Of a stretch of 64,000 bases of DNA, positions 20,883-29,925 are shown piece after piece. The stretch is taken from positions 5,292,678-5,356,677 of the forward strand of contig NZ_JYKO02000001.1 of assembly GCF_000949385.2 (NCBI RefSeq). Reading direction: 5' to 3'. The notes under the pieces were generated by a model. That model did not search any database. It saw only the letters and a program-made list of their open reading frames with translations, and was not told the DNA's origin. How positions within the stretch are numbered: position 1 is the stretch's first letter; every line of letters starts with the position of its first letter. Both the position numbers and the translations under genes were made by a program. Source of the stretch: Pseudomonas sp. LFM046 (GTDB lineage Bacteria > Pseudomonadota > Gammaproteobacteria > Pseudomonadales > Pseudomonadaceae).

Positions 20883-22088
20883 CTACTTCAACTCGGCGGA
20901 ACTCTTGCCCAGCAATCGCCGCGCCACGATCAGCAACTGGATCTGCTGAGTCCCCTCGAAGATGTCGAGAATCTTTGAGTCCCGCGCCCATTTCTCCAGC
21001 AGCTCGTCCTCGCCATAGCCCAAGGCACCCACCAGTTCCACGCACTTCAGGGTGATCTCGTTGGCCACCCGCCCGGCCTTGGCCTTGGCGATGGAGGCCT
21101 CCTTGGAGTTGGGCAGGCGGTTGTCGGCCATCCAGGCGGCCTTCAGGGTCAGCAGCCGCGCCGCCTCCCATTCCGCCTCCAGCCGGTAGAGAGTCGCCTC
21201 CGCATGACGCACCGCCAGCAGCGGTGTGCGGTAGTCGAAGTGGCAGCCAGCCTGGCCCAGCAACTCGCGGGTACGGTCCAGGGCCGCCTTGGCCACCCCC
21301 ACCGCCATCCCCGCCACCAGTGGGCGCGTGTTATCGAAGGTTTCCATGACCCCGGCGAAGCCCTTCTGCACGTCGATCTCGGCATTACCCAGCAGATTGG
21401 CGGCCGGTACCCGGCAGTCGCTGAACGTAATGGAGGCGGTATCGGAGGCCTTGATCCCGAGTTTCTTCTCCAGGCGTGTCACCGTCATGCCTGGCGTGCC
21501 CTTCTCCACCACGAAGGACTTGATGGCCGCACGACCGAGGCTGCGGTCCAGGGTGGCCCAGACCACCACCGCATCAGCGCGTTCGCCGGAGGTGACGAAG
21601 ATCTTCTCGCCGTTGAGCACGTAATGATCCCCATCCCTCACCGCCGTGGTGCGGATGGCCGCCGAGTCCGAACCGCACCCCGGCTCGGTAATGGCCATGG
21701 CCGCCCAGGTGCCGCCGAAGCGCTTGAGCTGCGCCTCGTCGGCCACGGCGGCGATGGCGGCATTGCCCAGCCCCTGGCGCGGCATGGCCAAGAGCAGGCC
21801 GACATCGCCCCAGCACAGCTCCATCACCCCGAGCAGGGCGGACAGATTGCCGCCATTGCGCACGCCTTCCTCCCTGGAGGTGCCGCGTTTGCTCGCCGAA
21901 CCGGCACCGACGGCCTCCGGGGAGCCGGCGTTCATGCCGTCCAGCACGGCGGCCAACAGGTCCAGTTCGCGCGGATAGGCGTGCTCGGCCTTGTCGTACT
22001 TGCGTGACAGGGGGCGGAAGTACTGGGCCGCCACCTGATGGGCCTGGCCGACCAGGCCACGGAATTTCTTGGGAATTTCCAGATTCAT
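20883..22088 (-). CDS. Acyl-CoA dehydrogenase (catalytic Glu present)
   Basis: A 401-residue FAD enzyme of the acyl-CoA dehydrogenase family. Motifs: AMAITEPGCGSDSAAIRTTA for flavin/substrate binding, LNGEKIFVTSGERADAVVVWA, a GYGEDELLEKWARDSKILDI region and the terminal IFEGTQQIQLLIVARRLL in which the Glu is the expected catalytic base. The start ATG at 22088 is 10 bases from the stop of the next acyl-CoA dehydrogenase (transcribed first), so the two are co-expressed. Chain-length preference cannot be read. It converges on the Nudix-like gene across 91 bases. Confidence 0.93.
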   Translation of the reverse strand: MNLEIPKKFRGLVGQAHQVAAQYFRPLSRKYDKAEHAYPRELDLLAAVLDGMNAGSPEAVGAGSASKRGTSREEGVRNGGNLSALLGVMELCWGDVGLLLAMPRQGLGNAAIAAVADEAQLKRFGGTWAAMAITEPGCGSDSAAIRTTAVRDGDHYVLNGEKIFVTSGERADAVVVWATLDRSLGRAAIKSFVVEKGTPGMTVTRLEKKLGIKASDTASITFSDCRVPAANLLGNAEIDVQKGFAGVMETFDNTRPLVAGMAVGVAKAALDRTRELLGQAGCHFDYRTPLLAVRHAEATLYRLEAEWEAARLLTLKAAWMADNRLPNSKEASIAKAKAGRVANEITLKCVELVGALGYGEDELLEKWARDSKILDIFEGTQQIQLLIVARRLLGKSSAELK

Positions 22089-22098
22089 GCTGTCGTCC

Positions 22099-23379
22099 TC
22101 AAAGGTGCAGGCCGCCGGTCATCAAGGCGATAGCGCGCAGGTCGCGGTACCAGCGCTCGACGGGATGCTCCTGGGTAAAGCCATGACCGCCCAGCAATTG
22201 CACCGCATCGGTGCCGATCTTCATGGCCTTCTCGGCACAGAGCAGCCGGGCCAGGTAGGCCTCACGGCGGAACTCATCGCCTCGGTCGGCACGGGCACAG
22301 GCCCGCCAGACCATCAGGCGCATGGCGTCCAGTTCGATGGCCATGTCCGCCACCATGAAAGCCACGCCCTGGCGGTGACTGATGGGCTCGCCGAAGGCCG
22401 TGCGCTCATTGCAATAACCGATCACATAGTCGAGGGCAGCCTGACCGGTGCCCAGCGCCAGCGCGCACCAGGCCAACTGGCTGAGGTCGAGAAAGGTTTG
22501 GTAATCGAAGTCAGTAGAGCCCAGGCGGCTCTCCACCGGCACCCTTACCCCCTTCAACCGGATACGCGCGGTGCCGCAGGCCTTCAGCCCCATGGCGGGC
22601 TCCGCGTGCAGCTCAAGCCCCTTGCTGCAGGTCTCCACCATGAACAGGGCCGGGCCCTTGCCGGTTTCAGCAGCCAAGATCAGACGGCTGGTATCCATCC
22701 CGTCCAGCACCAGGCACTTCTCGCCATCCAGCACGAAATAGCTGCCCTTGCGCCGGGCGCGAGTGGCGAGCCTGTGCGGATCGAACAGCGGCGTTGGCTC
22801 GCTCACCGCAATGGCCAGACGCGGTGCGGGATGTCCGGTGACGAAGGCAGGCAGCCAGGCGGCCTGTTGCTCGGGCGATGCCCAGCGGCGAATGCAGTTG
22901 GCCGCCGAGAGCGGCACCAGCAGCGAAGCCGCGAGACTCAGATCGCCCTTGGCCAGCGCTTCGGCCATCAGGGCATTGGTGAGGAGGGTGCGCTCGCCGG
23001 CCAGGCCGCCCAAATGTTCGCCGACGCCATAGTGTGCCAACCCAAGCTCATGGGTCTGATTGAGCAATGTTGCGGGCAGCGCTGCCCGCGCGTCCGCGTC
23101 ATGGGCAGCCGGGCGCAGGGTTTCCAGGGCGAAGGCTTCCAGCATCTCCACCAGCATGCGCTGCTCGTCGGACAGGGACAGGTCGAATATCTCGTCCGGG
23201 GCCGCCGGGCTCGATGCCGTGCTCCCACGCCGAGCAGCCAGACGGAAGCCGGCGCGAGTGCCGCTGTAGAGGAGTTTTTCGAAAGCCTTGCGCAACTTCA
23301 GGCGGTCAGGCCAATGGGCCTGGGCCACGCGATTCAGCAAGGCCAGGGCACGGCCCTGAAGGTTGGGGGACATCGGCAT
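22099..23379 (-). CDS. Acyl-CoA dehydrogenase-like protein, catalytic Glu apparently missing
   Basis: A 426-residue member of the acyl-CoA dehydrogenase superfamily: helical N-domain (LSDEQRMLVEMLEAFA), beta-barrel (RLAIAVSEPTPLFDPHRLA; SYFVLDGEKCLVLDGMDTSRLILAA) and C-terminal helices ending LLGGHGFTQEHPVERWYRDLRAIALMTGGLHL. At the position where active family members have [YF]EGT it reads MTGGLHL and stops, so the catalytic Glu is not where expected. It directly precedes the gene at 20883-22088, whose product has the residue. It may therefore be a partner subunit. GGAG lies four bases before the ATG at 23379; another ATG is two codons later. Confidence 0.85.
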   Translation of the reverse strand: MPMSPNLQGRALALLNRVAQAHWPDRLKLRKAFEKLLYSGTRAGFRLAARRGSTASSPAAPDEIFDLSLSDEQRMLVEMLEAFALETLRPAAHDADARAALPATLLNQTHELGLAHYGVGEHLGGLAGERTLLTNALMAEALAKGDLSLAASLLVPLSAANCIRRWASPEQQAAWLPAFVTGHPAPRLAIAVSEPTPLFDPHRLATRARRKGSYFVLDGEKCLVLDGMDTSRLILAAETGKGPALFMVETCSKGLELHAEPAMGLKACGTARIRLKGVRVPVESRLGSTDFDYQTFLDLSQLAWCALALGTGQAALDYVIGYCNERTAFGEPISHRQGVAFMVADMAIELDAMRLMVWRACARADRGDEFRREAYLARLLCAEKAMKIGTDAVQLLGGHGFTQEHPVERWYRDLRAIALMTGGLHL

Positions 23380-23483
23380 CGCACTCCACGCTGGATGGGA
23401 TGCCGCGATAATGGCCAGCGCTGGCCCGGGCGCCTATGACCGGGCCGACACAGGAGCCTGGCATTGCTGCCAGTAGGGAAGGG

Positions 23484-24131
23484 TCAGAGCTTTGCGCGGT
23501 CCCAGCGTATGCCCTGCCTGACGACGCGCGCCGGAACGCCCGCAACCACGCAGTTGCCCTCGTCGAACGCGCGACTGACCACGGAGCAGGCACCGACCAC
23601 GGACTCGGGCTGCAGGACAGTGCCCTTGAGCAGCTGTACGTCGCGGCCGATCCACACCCGGTCGCCGATCCGCACGTCGCGAGACGGGTTCAGACGCTCG
23701 CCGCTATGCATGTCGAGAATGGAATGACTGTCACCTGTGCGGATCTGGATATCGAAGGACAGCATGCATTCACGACCGATATCGATGCTGGCCGCTTCGT
23801 CCACCAACAAGTAGGCATCTTCCACCGTCGTGTCTTCACCGATACGGATGTGCTGGCCGCTGGTGTCGCGCACGTAGATCTTGCCCGCGCTGAAACGCAC
23901 CCGTGGGCCGATCTCGATCAGGTTGTCCTGGCCGTCGATGCGAATTTCACAGTGGGTCAACTGGACGCCTTCGCCCACGATGAGGCGATTGTTGCGCCCG
24001 CCGAGCTTGACCGTGATCTTCTTCATCTGCCGCTGCGCACTGACGGGCAGATCCAGTGTATTGCCGGCCTTGATCCTGAAGCGGTTCTTGTAAGCCAGGT
24101 TGCGCAAGCGCAGGTAGAGCCTCTCGAACAT
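23484..24131 (-). CDS. Left-handed beta-helix acyltransferase
   Basis: A 215-residue hexapeptide-repeat transferase. Repeats of the LIVxGxxx type run through the protein (KLGGRNNRLIVGEGVQL; EIGPRVRFSAGKI; RIGEDTTVEDAYLLV; RIGDRVWIGRDVQLLKGTVLQ) and it ends GVPARVVRQGIRW, as in O-acetyl- and N-acetyltransferases of the WcaF/maa group. It lies 9 bases after the hldE stop in the same orientation, so it probably modifies LPS or another surface glycan. The acceptor is unknown. The 104 bases between this gene and the upstream acyl-CoA dehydrogenase start contain no further gene. Confidence 0.85.
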   Translation of the reverse strand: MFERLYLRLRNLAYKNRFRIKAGNTLDLPVSAQRQMKKITVKLGGRNNRLIVGEGVQLTHCEIRIDGQDNLIEIGPRVRFSAGKIYVRDTSGQHIRIGEDTTVEDAYLLVDEAASIDIGRECMLSFDIQIRTGDSHSILDMHSGERLNPSRDVRIGDRVWIGRDVQLLKGTVLQPESVVGACSVVSRAFDEGNCVVAGVPARVVRQGIRWDRAKL

Positions 24132-24140
24132 GGGCGGGAC

Positions 24141-25565
24141 TCAGGATCTATCCAGGATCTTGTTGACGATCGCAGTGGTGGAGCTGTTCTCCACCAGGCC
24201 GAGCACCCTTACCTCGCCACCGTAGGCGCGGACGATATCGGCGCCCACCACCTGGTCGATGCCGTAGTCGCCACCCTTGACCAGCACATCAGGCTTGACC
24301 TGGGACAGCAGGCGCTCGGGAGTGTCCTCGGCAAAGCTGACGACCCAATCCACCGCGCCAAGTCCCGCCAATACGGCCATGCGCCGCTCGACGCTATTGA
24401 TCGGACGGCCCGGTCCCTTGAGGCGGCTGACCGAGGCATCGTCGTTGACGGCCAGAACCAGGCGATCACCCTGGGCGCGGGCCTGCTCCAGGTAGGTCAC
24501 GTGGCCGGCGTGGAGAATGTCGAAGCAGCCGTTGGTGAAGACAATCTTCTCGCCATGGGCGCGGGCGTCCTCGATGGCCAGGAGCAGTTGCTCCAGCCCC
24601 AGCACGCCACGCTCGGAACCTTGCTCGCGCTGCACCGCTCGGCGCAGTTCAGGGGCACTGATGGCGGCGGTACCCAGCTTGCCGACCACGATGCCGGCGG
24701 CGAGGTTGGCCAGCGCCACGGCCTGGGGCAGTTCCTCGCCAGCGGACAAGGCAGCGGCCAGGGTGGAAATCACGGTATCGCCAGCGCCGGTCACGTCGAA
24801 CACTTCGCGAGCACGGGCCGGCAGGTGCAACGGCGGGTGATCGGGACGCAGCAGCGTCATGCCGTGCTCGCCACGAGTCACCAGCAGGGCGCCAAGTTCC
24901 AGTTCCTGCATCAGGGCTGCGCCCTTGGCGACCAGCTCGGCCTCATCGGCACAGCGTCCGACAATGGCTTCGAATTCACTGAGGTTCGGGGTGATCAGAC
25001 TGGCACCGCGGTAGATGCCAAAATCCTTGCCCTTGGGGTCGGCCAGCACCGGCACGCCGCAGCGGCGAGCAGCCTGGATCAGCGCCTGGTGGTTCTTCAG
25101 CGCGCCTTTGCCGTAGTCGGACAGCACCAGCACCTTGGCCTTGGGCAGCAGGCGCTCGACTTCCGCGGCCACAGCTTCGGCATTGGTGTCGAAGGCTTCC
25201 TCGAAGTCCATGCGCAGCAGTTGCTGGTGGCGGCTCATGACTCGCAGCTTGACGATGGTCGGCTGCTCGGCAAGTCGCTGGAAGTGCACATCGACACCCG
25301 CCGCGTTGAGACTGTCGGTGAGGCTGTCAGCTGCCTCGTCAACACCGGTGATACCCACCAGCATGGCGGGCGCCCCCAGGGCCGCGATGTTCAGCGCAAC
25401 GTTGGCTGCGCCGCCGGGACGGTCCTCGATCTGCTCCACCTTGACGACGGGCACTGGCGCTTCGGGCGAAATGCGCGACGTGCCGCCATGCCAGTAGCGG
25501 TCAAGCATGACGTCACCCACCACCAGAACGGGGGCCTGATCGAATCGGGGCATGGACAGCTTCAT
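24141..25565 (-). CDS. hldE: Bifunctional heptose-7-phosphate kinase / heptose-1-phosphate adenylyltransferase HldE
   Basis: Makes ADP-D-glycero-beta-D-manno-heptose, the precursor for core heptoses added by WaaC and WaaF. The 474-residue fusion has a PfkB-type kinase domain (GGAANVALNIAALG near residue 52; DVTGAGDTVIST with the catalytic Asp near 263) and a C-terminal cytidylyltransferase-like domain (FTNGCFDILHAGHVTYLEQA, with the HxGH motif near 350). The start MKLSMPRFDQ is the conserved Pseudomonas N-terminus; an open extension of six codons was discarded. It sits 170 bases behind msbA and 9 bases before the acyltransferase gene. Confidence 0.97.
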   Translation of the reverse strand: MKLSMPRFDQAPVLVVGDVMLDRYWHGGTSRISPEAPVPVVKVEQIEDRPGGAANVALNIAALGAPAMLVGITGVDEAADSLTDSLNAAGVDVHFQRLAEQPTIVKLRVMSRHQQLLRMDFEEAFDTNAEAVAAEVERLLPKAKVLVLSDYGKGALKNHQALIQAARRCGVPVLADPKGKDFGIYRGASLITPNLSEFEAIVGRCADEAELVAKGAALMQELELGALLVTRGEHGMTLLRPDHPPLHLPARAREVFDVTGAGDTVISTLAAALSAGEELPQAVALANLAAGIVVGKLGTAAISAPELRRAVQREQGSERGVLGLEQLLLAIEDARAHGEKIVFTNGCFDILHAGHVTYLEQARAQGDRLVLAVNDDASVSRLKGPGRPINSVERRMAVLAGLGAVDWVVSFAEDTPERLLSQVKPDVLVKGGDYGIDQVVGADIVRAYGGEVRVLGLVENSSTTAIVNKILDRS

Positions 25566-25641
25566 GGAGTCTCCGGACGTCAAAAACGGCGCGGATCATA
25601 ACATAGCAGCTCGACCTGCCCGAGGCCCTCGATCAGACGCG

Positions 25642-25659
25642 GGGCGGGGTTCCCCGCCC
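25642..25659 (-). terminator. Strong GC hairpin between msbA and hldE
   Basis: GGGCGGGG-TT-CCCCGCCC, a perfect 8-base stem in the 170-base gap after the msbA stop. It has no T-tract, so it may be a processing or Rho-dependent site rather than an intrinsic terminator. Confidence 0.45.
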
Positions 25660-25735
25660 TACCCACAGGATTGCCCGAATTGTCGAGCCATCTTGATGGG
25701 CAACCCGCCCCGAACAGCAGGGTTGATCGAGCGGC

Positions 25736-27544
25736 TCAGGTTTCTACCGGCTGGGCCGCGTCCTCGAACTGGGTGGCGTGCAGGCGCGCGTAATAGCCGT
25801 TCATGGCCAGCAACTCGGAATGAGTACCACGCTCCACGATGCGCCCCTGATCCATGACCAGGATCAGGTCCGCCTTCTCGATGGTGGAGAGACGGTGGGC
25901 GATAACCAGGGTGGTACGGCCATCCATCACGCGGTCCAGCGCAGCCTGGATGTGCCGTTCGGACTCGGTATCCAGGGCCGAGGTGGCCTCGTCCAGCACT
26001 AGTACCGGCGCGTTCTTCAGCAGGGCGCGGGCGATAGCGAGACGCTGGCGCTGGCCGCCGGACAACAGCACGCCATTCTCGCCCACCTCGGTGTCGAAAC
26101 CTTGCGTCAGCTTGTCGACGAACTCCTTCGCGTAGGCCGCTTCAGCCGCCTTCTCAATGTCTTCCCGAGGCGCCCCGGCCAAGTCGCCATAGGCGATGTT
26201 GTTGGCCACGGAGTCATTGAACAACGTCACTTGCTGGGTCACCAGCGCGATGTGGCGTCGGAGGTTACGCAGGCGATAATCCTCGATATCGACACCATCA
26301 AGCAGGATTTGACCCAGTTCATGGTGATAGAAGCGCGGAATCAGGTTCGCCAGGGTGGACTTGCCGCTGCCGGAGCGCCCCACCAGGGCAATCATCTGTC
26401 CCGGCTCGGCGTCGAAGCTGATGTCATGCAGCACCGGCTTGTCGGTGCCGGGATACTGGAACGTCAGGTTGCGCACCTCGAGACGCCCACTCACCCGCTC
26501 CCGCTCAAGGGTGCCATGGTCCACCTCGGGCGCCTCATCGAGTTGCTCGAAGATGCTTTCCGCACCTGCCACGCCACGCTGCACCGTGGAGCTGACTTCG
26601 GAGAGCTGACGGATCGGTTTGGGCAGCAGGCCTGCCGCCGTTATATAGGCCACTAGGTCACCGGCACTCGCATCGCCGCGCAGGAAGAGCACGAGGAACA
26701 TGAGGGCAGCCATTGCCGTGTAAATGACCAGCTGCAGCATTGGGGTGTAGACAGCCGAAGTCTTGGTCATCCGCAATTGCTTGCGGGTGTTGTCGTCGCT
26801 GGCAGTCCTGAAGCGTCCGGACTCATAGGGTTCGCCACCGAAGCTGCGCACCACGCGGTAGCCCTGGATGGTCTCAGAGGCCACATGGGTTACATCGCCC
26901 ATGGCCACCTGGATCTTCTTGCTCTGCTTGCGGAATTTTCTGCTCGCGCTGCTCACCATCAGGGCGATCAGCGGCAGGATGGCCAGCATCACCAAGGTCA
27001 GCTTCCAGTTCATCCACAACAGGTAACCGAACAGGAAAATCACCGTCAGGCCTTCGCGAATCACCACCTTGATGGCATCGGTGGCCGCACCGGTGACCAT
27101 GGTCACGTTGAAGGTGATGCGCGAAATCAGATGCCCGGAGTTGTGGCTGTCGAAATAACGATTAGGCAGGGTCAGCAGGCTGTCAAACAGCGCCAGGCGC
27201 AGGTCATGCACCAGGCCGAGGGATACCTTGGCGAGGAAGTAATTGCCCAGATAAGAGCCCAGCCCCTGCCAAGCAGCGATCAGAATGATCAGCAGCGGCA
27301 CCGCCTGCAGCAGCTTCAGGTCCTGCAAATAAGGCGTATCGGGGAACAGGACAGCATCCGGATTGCTCAGTCCATCCACGAAGTACTTGAGGATGCCCGC
27401 CAGCATCGGCTGGGTCGAGGCGAAGATGATATAGCCGACAATACTGACCAGGAACATGCCGACATAAGGTCGGACGTAGCCCAGTAGTCGGAAGTAGATC
27501 TTCAGGCTTGAGGTGCTGGAGGTAGAAAGTTGCTGCTCGGACAT
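25736..27544 (-). CDS. msbA: Lipid A export ATP-binding/permease protein MsbA
   Basis: Inner-membrane ABC exporter that flips lipid A-core to the periplasmic face, where WaaL can act. About 602 residues: a six-helix ABC transmembrane domain (from YFRLLGYVRPYVGMFLVSIV to about 330) fused to an ATPase with Walker A LVGRSGSGKSTLANL, Q-loop, signature LSGGQRQRLAIARAL and Walker B VLVLDEATSALD. The length matches Pseudomonas MsbA when starting at ATG 27544; an upstream GTG at 27589 is open too, and neither start has a strong ribosome-binding site. It is divergent from waaL. Confidence 0.95.
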   Translation of the reverse strand: MSEQQLSTSSTSSLKIYFRLLGYVRPYVGMFLVSIVGYIIFASTQPMLAGILKYFVDGLSNPDAVLFPDTPYLQDLKLLQAVPLLIILIAAWQGLGSYLGNYFLAKVSLGLVHDLRLALFDSLLTLPNRYFDSHNSGHLISRITFNVTMVTGAATDAIKVVIREGLTVIFLFGYLLWMNWKLTLVMLAILPLIALMVSSASRKFRKQSKKIQVAMGDVTHVASETIQGYRVVRSFGGEPYESGRFRTASDDNTRKQLRMTKTSAVYTPMLQLVIYTAMAALMFLVLFLRGDASAGDLVAYITAAGLLPKPIRQLSEVSSTVQRGVAGAESIFEQLDEAPEVDHGTLERERVSGRLEVRNLTFQYPGTDKPVLHDISFDAEPGQMIALVGRSGSGKSTLANLIPRFYHHELGQILLDGVDIEDYRLRNLRRHIALVTQQVTLFNDSVANNIAYGDLAGAPREDIEKAAEAAYAKEFVDKLTQGFDTEVGENGVLLSGGQRQRLAIARALLKNAPVLVLDEATSALDTESERHIQAALDRVMDGRTTLVIAHRLSTIEKADLILVMDQGRIVERGTHSELLAMNGYYARLHATQFEDAAQPVET

Positions 27545-27629
27545 GCGCTTGCGCTTCGACTTGGCCGAAAAGGCGGTGAAGCTTAGCACAGCGACTGCCG
27601 CTTCCAGTAAAATGCGCGGCTTTCAGCAC

Positions 27630-28832
27630 ATGGCGCGCTTCCACGTGAACCTTATGGTACTTCCCGGGTCCACTTCGGCACGAATCTACGATTTCATCAG
27701 TCGTCGCTGGCTCCCACTGGGTTTTCTGGTCCTACTGACCGGCCTGTTCTGGGTGGCCGAACGTAGTCAGTACAGCAAAGCTTTCTACGCCTTGTTGGCC
27801 CTTCCAGCGCTCACCGCGGCCATCTTGCGCCCGGCGCTACTCCGCCAACTGCTCCGCGACCCCGTGGTCCTGTCCTTCCTGGCATTTTCAGCCTGGCTGC
27901 TGCTGAGCCTGATCTGGACAGCGAGCAGCGACAGCCCCGGGTCGCTGGCTAAGCGTCCCCTGTATGTCTTCATGCTGTTTCTTGCCTGTACCGTGATGGC
28001 CGTGGATGAGGAGCGGTTGCTACTTGGAGCGCTGAGGATCGCCGCGATGATTGCTGCTATCGCCGCCCTTGTCTGCCTTGCCCAGTTCTTCCTCCATCCA
28101 CCCGTAGGCAAGCGACTGATAGGCACCGGCGGCCTGCTGAACCCGCTGCTGACATCCCACCTGTTGGGTTTCTTCTGCGCCTATTGGCTAGCGGCCTGGG
28201 TAACCCATCAGGAGCAAGTGCACTGGGTTCCGCTCCTGGCGTTCATCCCGCTCATCGCCGCGACCGTGGCAACAGGCTCTCGCACACCCCTGCTGGCACT
28301 CCTTGCCTCCGCATCCTGGCTGATCCTGCTGACAAACGGTCGCCGCACCATGATGGTCATGGTTTTGCTGGGAGTAACAGGTCTCGGCCTTGCCATGCTG
28401 CTTCCCGAGTCGCTCCTGCAGCGAGGACTTTCGCTGCGCCCACAGATATGGCAATCAGCGCTGGAGCAGGTGAGTGGATTCCTCTGGCTCGGCCACGGTT
28501 ATGGCAGCGACTTCCAGTTCCAGATAGATGGTGTCAGGAATATCTGGTCCGACCCCCATAACGTAGAGATCGCGGTGCTGCTCGAACTCGGCCTTATCGG
28601 TCTTGCGTGCTGGCTGCTGATGTACGGGATGGCGTTTGCCAACTGCCTGCGTTTGAAGGAGCTACCGAGCATCAAAATTGCCTCCTGCCTGATGGTTTAC
28701 GGCCTCGCGGCCGGTATGACCGAGGGCAGCAGCTTCCTGTCCAGGCCCAATGAAAGCTGGTTCCTGATCTGGATTCCATTGGCCATCGTGGTCAGCCTGT
28801 CCATCCAGCAGCGCCTGCGAGAAAAAACATGA
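27630..28832 (+). CDS. waaL: O-antigen ligase WaaL
   Basis: Membrane ligase joining undecaprenol-linked O-polysaccharide to lipid A-core on the periplasmic side. About 400 residues with roughly a dozen hydrophobic segments, first WLPLGFLVLLTGLFWVA, and a large periplasmic loop region. It contains VATGSRTPLLALLASASW, WQSALEQVSGFLWLGHGYGS and DPHNVEIAVLLELGLIGL, the last being the conserved His of the Wzy_C/O-antigen ligase motif. Several ATGs (27612, 27630, 27654) are possible and none has a good ribosome-binding site; 27630 gives the usual length. It is divergent from msbA and overlaps the following kinase gene by 4 bases. Confidence 0.88.
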   Translation: MARFHVNLMVLPGSTSARIYDFISRRWLPLGFLVLLTGLFWVAERSQYSKAFYALLALPALTAAILRPALLRQLLRDPVVLSFLAFSAWLLLSLIWTASSDSPGSLAKRPLYVFMLFLACTVMAVDEERLLLGALRIAAMIAAIAALVCLAQFFLHPPVGKRLIGTGGLLNPLLTSHLLGFFCAYWLAAWVTHQEQVHWVPLLAFIPLIAATVATGSRTPLLALLASASWLILLTNGRRTMMVMVLLGVTGLGLAMLLPESLLQRGLSLRPQIWQSALEQVSGFLWLGHGYGSDFQFQIDGVRNIWSDPHNVEIAVLLELGLIGLACWLLMYGMAFANCLRLKELPSIKIASCLMVYGLAAGMTEGSSFLSRPNESWFLIWIPLAIVVSLSIQQRLREKT

Positions 28833-29515
28833 AAGATCTTTCCGGCCAGGCACTCGCCTCCCTGCTTGAAGGTGCCACCACCATTGAAGAAGACGGGTTC
28901 GGCATCAAGGTCGCTCGCCTTGACGACGGCACCTTCCTCAAGCTCTACCGGCGCAAACGATTGCTCTCGTCCTCGTTCTGGCAGCCGCCAGCAGAGCGTT
29001 TCGCCCGCAATGCCGTGCGCTTGAACGAGTTGGGCATCCGCGCCCCGGTCATAGTGGATACCTTTAACATCCCCGAGCGCCTGCTCAACGGCGTACGCTA
29101 CAGCCCCCTGCCAGGCGACACCTTGCGCAACCTCTGGAAACAGGCCTCGCCACAGGAACTCGGGCACGAAGTGGAACGATTCGGAAGATTTCTGGGCGAA
29201 CTCCATAGCCTGGGGGTGTATTTCCGCTCCTTGCATTTGGGGAACGTCCTGAAACTGCCGGACGGCAGACTCGGCCTGATCGATCTGTCCGACATGCGTA
29301 TTTCCAGCAATCCCTTGCCCCGATGGAAGCGCAAACGCAACGCACGTCATATGCTGCGCTATCAACTGGATGCCCACTGGCTGGCGACCCTTCACCTCGA
29401 GGACCTGCTGCGAGGCTATGCCGGCTGCGCCGGTGAGTCTGCCGCCAAAGCCTTGCGCATCGCCATCAACGCCTTACAGCCCAGCCTTCCTCAAGGGAAC
29501 CCGAGTAAGCCATGA
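28829..29515 (+). CDS. LPS-core-kinase-like protein (Ttg8/toluene-tolerance type)
   Basis: A 228-residue small kinase-fold protein. Visible elements: ATP-lysine strand FLKLYRRKR (Lys near 39), the catalytic-loop equivalent LGVYFRSLHLGNVL, in which the usual HxDxxxxN is replaced by R-S-L-H-L-G-N, and the metal-binding-like LGLIDLSDMRI. The sequence resembles the toluene-tolerance/WaaP-like kinases found beside waaL in Pseudomonas. Because the catalytic Asp is replaced, activity is uncertain. It overlaps waaL (4 bases) and fdtA (4 bases), so it is part of one transcript with the O-antigen ligase and the sugar cassette. Confidence 0.75.
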   Translation: MKDLSGQALASLLEGATTIEEDGFGIKVARLDDGTFLKLYRRKRLLSSSFWQPPAERFARNAVRLNELGIRAPVIVDTFNIPERLLNGVRYSPLPGDTLRNLWKQASPQELGHEVERFGRFLGELHSLGVYFRSLHLGNVLKLPDGRLGLIDLSDMRISSNPLPRWKRKRNARHMLRYQLDAHWLATLHLEDLLRGYAGCAGESAAKALRIAINALQPSLPQGNPSKP

Positions 29516-29925
29516 GCCTTATCAAGCTGATCGACTTCCGCACCTTTGCCGACTCCAGGGGAACCCTGGCAGTCGTCGAAGGAAATCTGGACGTGCCCTT
29601 CGATATCCGTCGCGTCTATTACCTGTACGGACTGAGCGGTGATCTCCAGCGCGGTTTCCATGCCCATCATGAGCTGGAGCAGATTGCCATCTGCCTCAAC
29701 GGCAGTTGCAGCTTCCTTCTGGACGATGGCCAGAGCAAGGAAAGGCTGAGACTGGACTCCCCCCGTCAGGGCCTGCGTATCGAAAAGATGATCTGGCATG
29801 AGATGTACGACTTCTCAGCCGATTGCGTACTGATGGTCCTGGCCAGCGAGCATTACGACGAGTCCGACTACATCCGCGACTATGAACAATTCGTCGCCGA
29901 GGTGAAGCATGCCGCAGGTCCATGA
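29512..29925 (+). CDS. fdtA: dTDP-4-keto-6-deoxyglucose 3,4-ketoisomerase (FdtA/QdtA family)
   Basis: A 137-residue single-domain cupin of the WxcM/FdtA/QdtA family that moves the keto group of dTDP-4-keto-6-deoxyglucose from C4 to C3. The family core is visible: [17 protein letters not shown], the histidine cluster [20 protein letters not shown] near residues 46-65, and [15 protein letters not shown]. FdtA and QdtA differ in stereochemistry at C4 (galacto versus gluco product), and I cannot decide which this is. It overlaps the kinase by 4 bases and fdtC by 17. The substrate must come from RmlA/RmlB encoded elsewhere. Confidence 0.88.
   Translation: MSLIKLIDFRTFADSRGTLAVVEGNLDVPFDIRRVYYLYGLSGDLQRGFHAHHELEQIAICLNGSCSFLLDDGQSKERLRLDSPRQGLRIEKMIWHEMYDFSADCVLMVLASEHYDESDYIRDYEQFVAEVKHAAGP

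Noticed and set aside
27513-27629. N-terminal extension of WaaL into the divergent msbA gene
   Set aside because: It would overlap the msbA start, is not hydrophobic like the rest and has no ribosome-binding site.
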